Shown in pieces: positions 8,841 to 15,610 of a stretch of DNA of 64,000 bases; position 1 is the first letter of the stretch; each line of letters opens with the position of its first letter. A program made the translations under genes and the position numbers. A model generated the notes under the pieces. That model had not been told where the DNA came from and did not search any database. It saw only the letters and a program-made list of their open reading frames with translations. Origin of the DNA: an uncultured Muribaculaceae bacterium (lineage in GTDB: Bacteria; Bacteroidota; Bacteroidia; Bacteroidales; Muribaculaceae); NCBI GenBank assembly GCA_944321875.1, contig CALUMX010000002.1:62001-126000 (forward strand), written 5' to 3'.

Positions 8841-8868
8841 CTTTGTGCTCAACAATCTTACGCTTTTA

Positions 8869-9258
8869 CTACTTTTCAGTCTTACGGCATTTCATTTCAA
8901 TCAGGAATGCGACAAGCAGTCCGAGTCCACCACCAAGCAGCACACTACCGCCATAGATAATCGACAGCGCATCTCTTACCGGCCAAGATGCGTCATGCGG
9001 GTATCCTGGTTGCGTCTCACAAGCAATCATGTAGCCGGCAAGCAAACCCAAGCCAAGGCCGACCAACAGACATCCGAAATGCAGAGCCGTAAACGACTTG
9101 AATTTCATCGAAAATCCCCGACCGCCTTTTGCCAACTGCTCCGGTGACATTTTCTCAATAATTGACAAGCGTTCCTTACGATTAACAATCAGTTCAAACA
9201 ATTTGTAAATAACACCAAACACTATTGCCACATTGGCAACAATCATCAGTTCTTTCAT
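8869..9258 (-). CDS. DUF6249 family membrane protein
   Basis: This small 129-residue protein has an N-terminal helix (residues 5-24), a charged cytoplasmic segment with M-S-P-E-Q-L-A, and two further membrane segments (about 57-76 and 101-120). The layout matches the Bacteroidetes DUF6249 family, which has no known function. It is transcribed divergently from an ECF sigma factor, and the two genes share mirror-image copies of the same ECF-type promoter. I infer that it belongs to the regulon of that sigma factor and perhaps acts in envelope sensing. Confidence 0.75.
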   Translation of the reverse strand: MKELMIVANVAIVFGVIYKLFELIVNRKERLSIIEKMSPEQLAKGGRGFSMKFKSFTALHFGCLLVGLGLGLLAGYMIACETQPGYPHDASWPVRDALSIIYGGSVLLGGGLGLLVAFLIEMKCRKTEK

Positions 9259-9294
9259 AATTATAATTAGTTTTTTTGTTTTACCTTTGCCCTT

Positions 9295-9322
9295 TTAGAC
9301 GAAGCGTCTGAAAAAAGGTTAC
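9295..9322 (-). promoter_or_regulatory. ECF-type promoter for the DUF6249 gene
   Basis: Read on the minus strand, GTAACC (9317-9322), a 15-nt spacer and CGTCTAA (9295-9301) form a classic ECF -35/-10 pair, followed by AAGGG. The same elements with the same 15-nt spacing occur on the plus strand at 9357-9384. Confidence 0.8.
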
Positions 9323-9356
9323 AGACTTTCCCCTAAATTTTAATGAAATATTTTTT

Positions 9357-9384
9357 GTAACCTTTTTCCTCTCGTTGCGTCTAA
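9357..9384 (+). promoter_or_regulatory. ECF-type promoter for the sigma factor gene
   Basis: GTAACC (9357-9362), 15 nt, then CGTCTAA (9378-9384). This is the mirror image of the element at 9295-9322 and implies that the sigma factor activates its own gene. The start codon at 9393 is only 8 nt after the -10 box, so the leader would be very short. Confidence 0.8.
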
Positions 9385-9392
9385 AAGGCAAA

Positions 9393-9944
9393 ATGGAGAA
9401 AAAAGAGCTACATATTATAAACCTAATCCTTGCAGGAAAGACCAACGAGTTTTCCTACTTCCTCGACACCTACGGCCAACAGGTATTTCACTTGATTGTC
9501 CGCATGGTCGGCTCTGAGGAGGATGCGCAGGAACTTACTCAGGATACTTTCATGAAAGCCTTTTCCTCTCTGAGGAAATTCAACGGAGACAGTTCCTTTT
9601 CTACATGGATTTACCGAATCGCATACAATACGACGGTATCCTTTCTCCGAAAAAACGACAATGAGACCGTACATTTCGACGAATCGCAATGGAACAGCAT
9701 CTCAGAGACACAGATAGACGATGCGCTCTCTCCCACTACCGACGACAACCTGCGCCGGCTACGGGCAGCCTTCCGGAAACTCACCGCTGACGAGCGAATC
9801 CTTATCACACTTTTCTACGAGGAAGAACGGAGCATCAGCGAAATTGCAGAAATCCTCCATCTTAGTGAAAGCAACGTCAAAGTTAAACTCCACAGAGTCA
9901 GAAAGCGGCTCTATTTACTTATTAAAGAAGCTGACGAATTATGA
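9393..9944 (+). CDS. ECF-type RNA polymerase sigma factor
   Basis: The ATG at 9393 gives 183 residues; a TTG six codons upstream lies inside the predicted -10 box and is unlikely to be used. Region 2 (D-T-Y-G-Q-Q-V-F-H-L-I ... E-E-D-A-Q-E-L-T-Q-D-T-F-M-K-A-F, about residues 20-80) and region 4 (I-T-L-F-Y-E-E-E-R-S-I-S-E-I-A-E-I-L-H-L-S-E-S-N-V-K-V-K-L-H-R, about 140-172) are both intact, with no region 3, as in group 4 sigma factors. The stop codon overlaps the start of the next gene (ATGA), which encodes a likely anti-sigma factor. The matched promoters on both sides indicate autoregulation. Confidence 0.95.
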   Translation: MEKKELHIINLILAGKTNEFSYFLDTYGQQVFHLIVRMVGSEEDAQELTQDTFMKAFSSLRKFNGDSSFSTWIYRIAYNTTVSFLRKNDNETVHFDESQWNSISETQIDDALSPTTDDNLRRLRAAFRKLTADERILITLFYEEERSISEIAEILHLSESNVKVKLHRVRKRLYLLIKEADEL

Positions 9945-10297
9945 AAACTGACAGAAACGAAAGCATACGCAAAGCCCTTGAGACAGAAAAAGTGCCGCAA
10001 CTTCCCTTCAACTTCACAAGCCGCACCCTCCACAAAATCGAGGAAATGCAGGCAGAACGCGAGCGGAAGTCCAACCGGCTGACCCAAATACTGCTCCTTA
10101 TCACAGGCACATTAATGTATGTGGCCGGGATAGCCTACTTTATATTCAGTTGTGGAGACATTTTGCTCAATTTGCTGCAGCAGACGGCCGCCTCCCTGAC
10201 CATCAGCGACAATCCCGCCATCGCAAGCGTTGTCGCCGGACTACTGCTACTGCCGCCGCTATTCTTCCTCGTACGCCGGCGCATACTGAAAGATTAG
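9941..10297 (+). CDS. putative membrane-bound anti-sigma factor
   Basis: This 118-residue protein is translationally coupled to the sigma factor by a 4-nt overlap. The N-terminal half is cytoplasmic and charged, with P-F-N-F-T-S-R-T-L-H-K-I-E-E-M-Q-A-E-R-E-R-K resembling the start of small Bacteroidales anti-sigma proteins. Two hydrophobic segments follow (about residues 47-74 and 89-110). No zinc-binding ZAS motif is present. The function is inferred from position, size and topology; the sequence alone is not diagnostic. Confidence 0.65.
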   Translation: MKTDRNESIRKALETEKVPQLPFNFTSRTLHKIEEMQAERERKSNRLTQILLLITGTLMYVAGIAYFIFSCGDILLNLLQQTAASLTISDNPAIASVVAGLLLLPPLFFLVRRRILKD

Positions 10298-10320
10298 GCA
10301 CAGCAACTTCCATACAAGAA

Positions 10321-10354
10321 AGAGGGGAACGGGCATCACAGCCTGTTTCCCTCT
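10321..10354. terminator. hairpin between convergent anti-sigma and glyA genes
   Basis: A 14-nt stem with two mismatches (10321-10334 with 10341-10354) and a 6-nt loop lies between convergent gene ends. The minus strand then reads a T-rich stretch (TTTCTT), so it best fits termination of glyA. On the plus strand the tail is weak. Confidence 0.65.
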
Positions 10355-10377
10355 CCTATTTTATATACACTAAGCAA

Positions 10378-11658
10378 TTAGTAAGCAAACATCGGATAGT
10401 CCTTCATGATTGAGTTGACCTTCTCACGTACAGAAGCAATAACCTTTTCGTTGTCATAGTTGCTCAATACGGTGTCAATCATCTCAACAATCTCGCCCAT
10501 AAGCTCTTCCTTCGCACCACGCGTTGTGATAGCCGGAGTTCCGAGGCGGATACCTGAAGTCTGGAACGGAGAACGAGTATCGAACGGCACCATGTTCTTG
10601 TTAGCCGTAATGTCAGCCTCTACAAGCACCTTCTCAGCCACCTTACCAGTCAGTTCAGGGAAGCGAGAGCGGAGGTCAAGCAGGATACAGTGGTTATCTG
10701 TACCGCCAGACACAATCTTGTAGTTCTTTGCCAAGAGAGCCTCAGCCATAGCCTTGGCATTCTTGCGAACCTGCTCCTGATATTGCTTGTATTCCGGAGT
10801 AAGAGCCTCGCCGAATGCGACAGCCTTAGCTGCGATTACGTGCTCAAGCGGACCGCCTTGTACGCCAGGGAATACAGCAGAATCGAGGATAGCCGACATC
10901 TTCTTCACTACACCCTTCGGAGTAGTCTTTCCCCATGGATTGTCGAAATCCTTACCCATGAGAATCAAACCACCACGCGGACCACGGAGAGTCTTGTGTG
11001 TAGTAGAAGTTACGATGTGGGCATACTTCAACGGATTGTCGAGCAAACCGGCTGCGATAAGACCAGCAGGGTGAGCCATATCAACCATAAAGATAGCGCC
11101 GATTTCATCCGCAATCTTACGCATGCGTGCATAATCCCATTCACGGCAATATGCGCTGGCACCACCGATAAGCAATTTCGGACGCTCACGCAAAGCCACT
11201 TCCTCCATCATGTCGTAATCGACACGACCTGTGTCCTCGCGTACACCATACTCAAGGGCATGGAATACAAGGCCGGAGAAGTTCACGGGTGAACCGTGGC
11301 TAAGGTGACCACCGTGCGAAAGATTAAGACCGAGGAATTTATCGCCCGGTTTCATGACTGCCATAAACACAGCCATGTTTGCCTGTGCGCCGGAGTGCGG
11401 CTGTACATTGGCATATTCTGCGCCGAAAATTTGCTTAACGCGCTCGATAGCGAGCGTCTCAGCCTCATCCACGACTTGGCAACCGCCATAGTAACGGTGG
11501 CCAGGATAACCTTCAGCGTACTTGTTAGTCAAGCAAGAGCCCATTGCCTGCATCACCTGATCGCTCACGAAGTTTTCAGAAGCAATCAGCTCAATGCCTT
11601 TTTTCTGGCGTTGATGCTCACGCTCAATGATGTCAAAAATCAGTTTGTCTCTTTCCAT
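10378..11658 (-). CDS. glyA: serine hydroxymethyltransferase
   Basis: This PLP enzyme interconverts serine and glycine and loads tetrahydrofolate with the one-carbon unit used for thymidylate and purines. The Met at 11658 ([21 protein letters not shown]) gives 426 residues, the usual length; the 36-codon upstream extension is unrelated to the family. Signatures include L-I-A-S-E-N-F, the Y-P-G-H-R-Y-Y-G-G substrate loop and [13 protein letters not shown] with the PLP lysine. It is the last gene of the apparent pyrB-pyrI-flavoprotein-glyA operon, 22 nt after the flavoprotein gene. That arrangement links pyrimidine synthesis to one-carbon supply. Confidence 0.96.
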   Translation of the reverse strand: MERDKLIFDIIEREHQRQKKGIELIASENFVSDQVMQAMGSCLTNKYAEGYPGHRYYGGCQVVDEAETLAIERVKQIFGAEYANVQPHSGAQANMAVFMAVMKPGDKFLGLNLSHGGHLSHGSPVNFSGLVFHALEYGVREDTGRVDYDMMEEVALRERPKLLIGGASAYCREWDYARMRKIADEIGAIFMVDMAHPAGLIAAGLLDNPLKYAHIVTSTTHKTLRGPRGGLILMGKDFDNPWGKTTPKGVVKKMSAILDSAVFPGVQGGPLEHVIAAKAVAFGEALTPEYKQYQEQVRKNAKAMAEALLAKNYKIVSGGTDNHCILLDLRSRFPELTGKVAEKVLVEADITANKNMVPFDTRSPFQTSGIRLGTPAITTRGAKEELMGEIVEMIDTVLSNYDNEKVIASVREKVNSIMKDYPMFAY

Positions 11659-11680
11659 TTTTTTAGTTATTAAATAATAG

Positions 11681-12253
11681 TTATTTAGGTTGTTTCTTTT
11701 GTACCGACCATCCGAACTTACCGATTGAGTCGCCCAACTTATAATAATTGCCATGCGCATAGGCAATCAAATCAGCCGCCCTCATGTCGAAACGTCCGGT
11801 TTCGGGGTCCATGAAGCGCTCGTCGGCAAGCGTACAGAGCACTTCAGCAATAAACATATGGTGCGAGCCGAGAGGAACAATCTCCTTCACCCGGCATTCT
11901 ATCGCCAAAGGAGACTCATCAACGTAAGGAGCCGCCACCTGCGTTCCACGCTTCGGAGTCAGTCCCATCTCAGCAAACTTATTGTAGTCACGGCCGGAAC
12001 GCACCCCACACCAGTCGGTCGCACGGGCCATATCGGCAGACGTAAGATTGATGGTAAACTCCATGTTCTTCTTCAGCAGCTCGTAGCTGTGACGCTCCGG
12101 GCGCACCGAAATATAGCACATGGCCGGGTCCGTACAGATGGTACCGACCCATGCCACTGTTATCAGATTGTAATCGTCGGGAGAGGAACCGCAGCCCACC
12201 AGTACAGCAGGCAGCGGATAAATCATCGTACCCGGTTTCCAAACTTGCTTCAT
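11681..12253 (-). CDS. flavin reductase-like FMN-binding protein
   Basis: This 190-residue protein belongs to the flavin reductase-like domain family, with the N-terminal [27 protein letters not shown] and F-T-I-N-L-T segments that build the FMN-binding split barrel. Family members reduce flavin or act as small flavoproteins, but the substrate here is unknown. It lies 9 nt after pyrI and 22 nt before glyA. A role in pyrimidine or folate metabolism is only suggested by the operon. Complete by length. Confidence 0.85.
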   Translation of the reverse strand: MKQVWKPGTMIYPLPAVLVGCGSSPDDYNLITVAWVGTICTDPAMCYISVRPERHSYELLKKNMEFTINLTSADMARATDWCGVRSGRDYNKFAEMGLTPKRGTQVAAPYVDESPLAIECRVKEIVPLGSHHMFIAEVLCTLADERFMDPETGRFDMRAADLIAYAHGNYYKLGDSIGKFGWSVQKKQPK

Positions 12254-12262
12254 AACCGGCTG

Positions 12263-12721
12263 CTATTGCAGTTCAATCTCATTTTTCTCAATCGAACGCT
12301 CGCAGTAGTGACACCTGATTATCACCTTGTCCTTATCAACGACATGGAAGTGAGTTGTCATCGGCTCATTGTTAGTGATGCACTTCACGTTGTTGCAGCG
12401 TACGATGCCCTTAATCTCATCAGGCAACGTCACCTTAAACTTCTTCACCACCTTATAGTCATTGATAATATTGACATTTACATTTGGAGCTACGATTGCC
12501 AGACGGTTCAGCGTCTCGTCCGGGAAAAACACGTCGGCCACCTTCAGGATTCCCTTCTTGCCGAGTTTTTTGCTGTCGAGATTGAAACCGATTGTTACGC
12601 TTGAGTCAAGGTCTTCAATGCCAAGCAAGCGTACAACGTCAAATACTAATTCCGTCGGTATATGGTCAATGACAGTGCCGTTCTGCAACGCTGCTACTGC
12701 CAGAATATTCTTATCGCTCAT
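12263..12721 (-). CDS. pyrI: aspartate carbamoyltransferase regulatory subunit
   Basis: PyrI binds nucleotide effectors (CTP/UTP, ATP) and bridges catalytic trimers of ATCase. The 152-residue product has the nucleotide-binding N-terminal domain and a C-terminal zinc domain with Cys109, Cys114, Cys137 and Cys140, almost the same numbering as E. coli (109, 114, 138, 141). Its start overlaps the 3' end of pyrB by 11 nt, so the subunits are translationally linked. Allosteric feedback on the enzyme would act on top of the attenuator predicted upstream of pyrB. Confidence 0.96.
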   Translation of the reverse strand: MSDKNILAVAALQNGTVIDHIPTELVFDVVRLLGIEDLDSSVTIGFNLDSKKLGKKGILKVADVFFPDETLNRLAIVAPNVNVNIINDYKVVKKFKVTLPDEIKGIVRCNNVKCITNNEPMTTHFHVVDKDKVIIRCHYCERSIEKNEIELQ

Positions 12722-13649
12722 TTTCTCTCAAACTTTTTACGTCAATACCCAAAACTTTACAAATAATTGCCTGACGGGCATACAACCCGTTCTGCGCCTG
12801 TTGGAAATAGTAGGCCTTCGGATTGCTGTCCACATCCTGTGAGATTTCTCCGACACGGGGAAGCGGGTGCAGAATTCTCACGTTATCCTTGCTGTTGTCG
12901 AGCATCGAGTTATGCAGGTTGTAGATGTTCTTCACGCGCTCATACTCCATCAGGTCGGTAAAACGCTCACGCTGTACGCGTGTCATATAGATAATGTCGC
13001 TTGAATTGATAACCTCCGGAGAGAAATCGCGGGTTTCCGTATAGGCAATACCGTGCTCATCGCAGAAGTCCTTGTATTCCTGAGGCATCTTCAACTCATC
13101 ACAAGCCACGAAGTTGAACTTCGGATTGAAATACGACATAGCCATCAGCAGGGAGTGTACCGTACGTCCATATTTCAAGTCGCCCACCATCGTAATTGTC
13201 AGGTCGCGGAGGGTTCCTTGCGTCTTATAGATGGAATACAAATCAAGCATTGTCTGTGACGGATGCTGGTTGGCTCCGTCGCCGGCATTAATAATAGGCA
13301 CTCTCGACACTTCCGAAGCATATCGTGCCGCACCCTCAAGATAGTGGCGCATGATAATCAAATCGACATAATTATTGACCATCATGATAGTATCCTTCAG
13401 CGTTTCTCCCTTTGAAGAGCTGGTTGTGCTCGCGTCAGAGAAACCAATAATTCTACCACCTAACCGGTTCACCGCTGTTTCGAAACTTAACCGCGTACGT
13501 GTAGACGGCTCAAAAAACAGAGTCGCAACTACTTTTCCTTCCAACAATCTTCGATTCGGATTTGCTTCAAAATACTTCATGTCCTCGAGCAGTTCGAGCA
13601 TTTCATCTTTTGTGAAATCAGAAATCGAAACAAGGCTATTGTTCTGCAT
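12711..13649 (-). CDS. pyrB: aspartate carbamoyltransferase catalytic subunit
   Basis: PyrB condenses carbamoyl phosphate and aspartate to N-carbamoyl-aspartate, the first committed step of UMP synthesis. The 312-residue protein carries the carbamoyl-phosphate loop [12 protein letters not shown] (Ser49-Thr-Arg-Thr-Arg53), the H-P-S-Q motif and H-P-L-P-R. It is complete and heads the pyrBI-flavoprotein-glyA run. Between its start codon and the predicted promoter lie a 39-codon leader ORF and a terminator hairpin, so expression is probably controlled by transcription attenuation. Confidence 0.96.
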   Translation of the reverse strand: MQNNSLVSISDFTKDEMLELLEDMKYFEANPNRRLLEGKVVATLFFEPSTRTRLSFETAVNRLGGRIIGFSDASTTSSSKGETLKDTIMMVNNYVDLIIMRHYLEGAARYASEVSRVPIINAGDGANQHPSQTMLDLYSIYKTQGTLRDLTITMVGDLKYGRTVHSLLMAMSYFNPKFNFVACDELKMPQEYKDFCDEHGIAYTETRDFSPEVINSSDIIYMTRVQRERFTDLMEYERVKNIYNLHNSMLDNSKDNVRILHPLPRVGEISQDVDSNPKAYYFQQAQNGLYARQAIICKVLGIDVKSLRENER

Positions 13650-13686
13650 ATCGTATTTATTTTTTTAATAAAACCAGCACATTTAT

Positions 13687-13729
13687 AAAAAAAGCCAATC
13701 CTACACAAATAGTGCTGACCGGCTTTTTT
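13687..13729 (-). terminator. intrinsic terminator/attenuator ahead of pyrB
   Basis: On the minus strand a 5' arm of A6 plus GCCGGTC (13717-13729) pairs with GATTGGC (13694-13700), with two G-U pairs, and runs into a T7 tract (13687-13693). A smaller CAC/GTG pair forms inside the loop. The stop codon of the leader ORF (13701-13703) sits immediately before the 3' arm. A ribosome finishing the leader would therefore mask the 5' arm and loop and stop the terminator from folding. Confidence 0.85.
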
Positions 13730-13820
13730 CTATATTATCCATATACAATAACGGAAAAAACACATCCGACTGCTTTCGTAGCCGTATAGACTGTTGCTTG
13801 AAATGCGTTTTTTCACTCAT
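13701..13820 (-). CDS. 39-residue PyrL-like leader peptide
   Basis: The ORF starts 40 nt upstream of the terminator's U6 pause-like run and ends inside the terminator. The product (MSEKTHFKQQSIRLRKQSDV, then FFPLLYMDN and a short tail) has no recognisable domain. Codons for Phe-Phe-Pro-Leu are read from a T6CCGTTA stretch (T6 at 13755-13760), 25 nt ahead of the hairpin. From memory, E. coli PyrL (44 residues) likewise has Phe-Phe-Phe-Pro-Leu encoded by a U-rich pause region just before the pyrBI attenuator. By analogy, low UTP would stall polymerase in the U-run, let the ribosome catch up and prevent termination. The ORF and hairpin are seen; the mechanism is inferred. Confidence 0.7.
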   Translation of the reverse strand: MSEKTHFKQQSIRLRKQSDVFFPLLYMDNIEKSRSALFV

Positions 13821-13841
13821 CGTCTTTAGTTTTTTGTAGTA

Positions 13842-13873
13842 CAAAGATAGTGAAAGGCGAGCGCAGAGGCAAA
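13842..13873 (-). promoter_or_regulatory. promoter of the pyrL-like leader/pyrBI operon
   Basis: TTTG (13870-13873), 20 nt, TATCTTTG (13842-13849) on the minus strand gives a full Bacteroidetes consensus promoter. It is the promoter edge of repeat unit A. The leader start codon at 13820 lies 21 nt after the -7 box. Confidence 0.8.
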
Positions 13874-13924
13874 CGAAATTTAAATTTTCGGTTTGAGCTA
13901 TGCCGAGCCGCATCCTATCTTATG
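13842..13924 (-). repeat. promoter-bearing palindromic repeat, unit A
   Basis: This 83-bp unit starts CAAAGATAG and ends CTATCTTATG on the plus strand, so its ends are inverted repeats. Its centre (13875-13891) is a near-perfect dyad of the form CGAAA...TTTTCGG. It shares GGCGAGCGCAGAGGCAAACG and GCCGAGCCGCATCCTAT with units at 36897-37064. A second unit start (CAAAGATAGC) follows at 13925 and then decays. The remaining sequence to 14119 shows no gene and no clear promoter for the next gene. Confidence 0.85.
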
Positions 13925-14119
13925 CAAAGATAGCAATTTTTAATATAACCCAAAATTCCGTCTCTACTTTTTTTCGCAAAATATGAGGCTGTTTTGTCCT
14001 TTTCACAAGAACCTTTTTTCCTTTTATTTGTTTAACCAAAAATAACAAAGCATTTCTTTCGGAACTCCACCCACCGAAGATAAGCCATTTAAGTGTGAAA
14101 CCAATAACAAATCTTAATT

Positions 14120-14740
14120 ATGAAAAAATTTGCATTCTTCTTCGCAATGGCGATAATCGCCTTGACAACAGCCATTCCGGCATCTGCCCAACTCAAGTTT
14201 GGTCTAAAAGCCGGCGTTGCAGTCAATGACTTGAAGTTCAATTCCGTAGCCGAAAACTTCAACGTTGAGAACCGCGCCGGATTCACCGGTGGCGCCATGC
14301 TTGAATTTACGGCACCTGTTCTCGGATTGGGCATCGATGCTTCCGTCATGTATGTTCACCGCACTGTTGGCGACAAGACTCTTCAGGAAGAATTCGAGCA
14401 TTTCAATTCCTCACGCGATTACATCGACATTCCGCTCAACCTGAAATGGAAAATTTCAATCCCGGTTATATCCAATGTGATTAAGCCATACCTGGCTACC
14501 GGTCCGAGCTTTGCATTCCTTGTCAGCAAAAACGACTTCAAGGAATTCATCGAAGAAAAGAAATGCGACGTATCCTGGAACTTCGGTGCCGGCGTTGAAT
14601 TGTTCAACCACCTGCAAATCGGAGCAAGCTACGGCATCGGCCTGACCAAGGCGATGGAAACCATCAAGGTTGTCGACGATATGCCTACAATCGAAGGTAA
14701 GAACCGCTATTGGACAATCACGGCTGCCTACCTTTTCTAA
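14120..14740 (+). CDS. outer-membrane beta-barrel protein
   Basis: This 206-residue secreted protein has a signal peptide cleaved after A-S-A (residues 1-24), then alternating strands: F-G-L-K-A-G-V-A-V-N-D-L, Y-I-D-I-P-L-N-L-K-W-K, Y-L-A-T-G-P-S-F-A-F-L and a final Y-W-T-I-T-A-A-Y-L-F that ends in Phe. These features mark an 8-stranded PorT/OMP_b-brl_2 type barrel. It is similar in plan to the next gene, so the two may be paralogues. No specific function can be assigned. Confidence 0.8.
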   Translation: MKKFAFFFAMAIIALTTAIPASAQLKFGLKAGVAVNDLKFNSVAENFNVENRAGFTGGAMLEFTAPVLGLGIDASVMYVHRTVGDKTLQEEFEHFNSSRDYIDIPLNLKWKISIPVISNVIKPYLATGPSFAFLVSKNDFKEFIEEKKCDVSWNFGAGVELFNHLQIGASYGIGLTKAMETIKVVDDMPTIEGKNRYWTITAAYLF

Positions 14741-14765
14741 AAGGAACGTCTTTAGTTAAGCTTTT

Positions 14766-14807
14766 AAATCGGCATTTAACGGATTTTGACCGTTTATGCC
14801 GATTTTT
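14766..14807 (+). terminator. strong intrinsic terminator
   Basis: A 16-17-nt stem with a single-nt bulge around ATTTTGA, followed by T7, lies 25 nt after the stop codon of the barrel gene. It separates the two similar barrel genes into distinct transcripts. Confidence 0.9.
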
Positions 14808-14833
14808 TTCTTGCTTCTCCTGAAAATATTCCG

Positions 14834-14841
14834 TAGTTTTG
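14834..14841 (+). promoter_or_regulatory. -7 box of the second barrel gene
   Basis: TAGTTTTG fits TAnnTTTG, with CTTG 20 nt upstream (14810-14813) as a partial -33 box. The start codon is 29 nt downstream. Confidence 0.65.
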
Positions 14842-14870
14842 CAACCATTAATCACTCAAAAAAGAAATTT

Positions 14871-15503
14871 ATGAGAAAAATACTTTTCAGCATAGTTACG
14901 CTGCTGGCCTTAGCCGCTCCGTTCACCTCCCAGGCTGAAATGCGCTGGGGCGTCACGGCCGGAGCCATTGTCAGCGACCTGAAATGGAGTCAGCCGGGAT
15001 TTCACATGCAAAAATTCTCATCCGACCAGTCACTGGGCTACTCTGCCGGTATCATCGGTGAATATGAAATTCCAGGTATCGGTTTCGGCATTGACCTCGG
15101 CCTTCAGTACGCTCAACGCGGTGCGACAATGAATTTGGGAGATTTCCCCATCTGGCAAGTCGAAGGCTACGGAACAGAACGCTCCTACCTCCACTATCTC
15201 GACATTCCCGTTCATGTTCGGTTCAAATACACGAACCTTCAGGGTTTTGAGCGTAAATTGGCACCTTTCGCCTTTGTCGGTCCGACCATGAGCATCCTGC
15301 TCGCTCACAACGACATCAAAGCTTACGATTACAAACGTGTCAACCTGGGCATTGAAGTCGGAGCCGGTGCTGAGATTTTCCGCAACTTCCAACTTTCCTG
15401 CAGCTACACCTGGGACGTAACAGGCACGTCAAAAACTGTAATGTTGAGCAACTTCAACTCAAAAAGCCGAAATTGGAAAGTGGCTCTCACCTACTTCTTC
15501 TAA
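14871..15503 (+). CDS. outer-membrane beta-barrel protein
   Basis: The ATG at 14871 begins a signal peptide (MRKILFSIVTLLALAAPFTSQA), so the 25-codon upstream extension is not used. The 210-residue product shares the plan of its upstream neighbour: W-G-V-T-A-G-A-I-V-S-D-L, G-F-G-I-D-L-G-L-Q-Y, Y-L-D-I-P-V-H-V-R-F-K and a terminal W-K-V-A-L-T-Y-F-F. It is a predicted porin-family barrel of unknown role. A terminator and separate promoter divide it from its neighbour. Confidence 0.8.
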   Translation: MRKILFSIVTLLALAAPFTSQAEMRWGVTAGAIVSDLKWSQPGFHMQKFSSDQSLGYSAGIIGEYEIPGIGFGIDLGLQYAQRGATMNLGDFPIWQVEGYGTERSYLHYLDIPVHVRFKYTNLQGFERKLAPFAFVGPTMSILLAHNDIKAYDYKRVNLGIEVGAGAEIFRNFQLSCSYTWDVTGTSKTVMLSNFNSKSRNWKVALTYFF

Positions 15504-15560
15504 GCCGCAAAAGCAACCGGCTTTAAACGCAGGACAAACAGAAAATTCAAATCAAAATCG

Positions 15561-15568
15561 TATATTTG
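15561..15568 (+). promoter_or_regulatory. -7 box of priA
   Basis: TATATTTG fits TAnnTTTG and lies 42 nt before the priA start codon. A good -33 element is not seen. Confidence 0.6.
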
Positions 15569-15610
15569 TAGTGGAATACAATAATTGTGTTCCACTATTT
15601 TTTTAAATCT

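Noticed and set aside
13701..13913. A longer 70-codon version of the pyr leader frame starting at 13913
   Set aside because: Its first 31 codons lie in repeat unit A upstream of the predicted promoter and would not be transcribed; the Met at 13820 fits the transcript.
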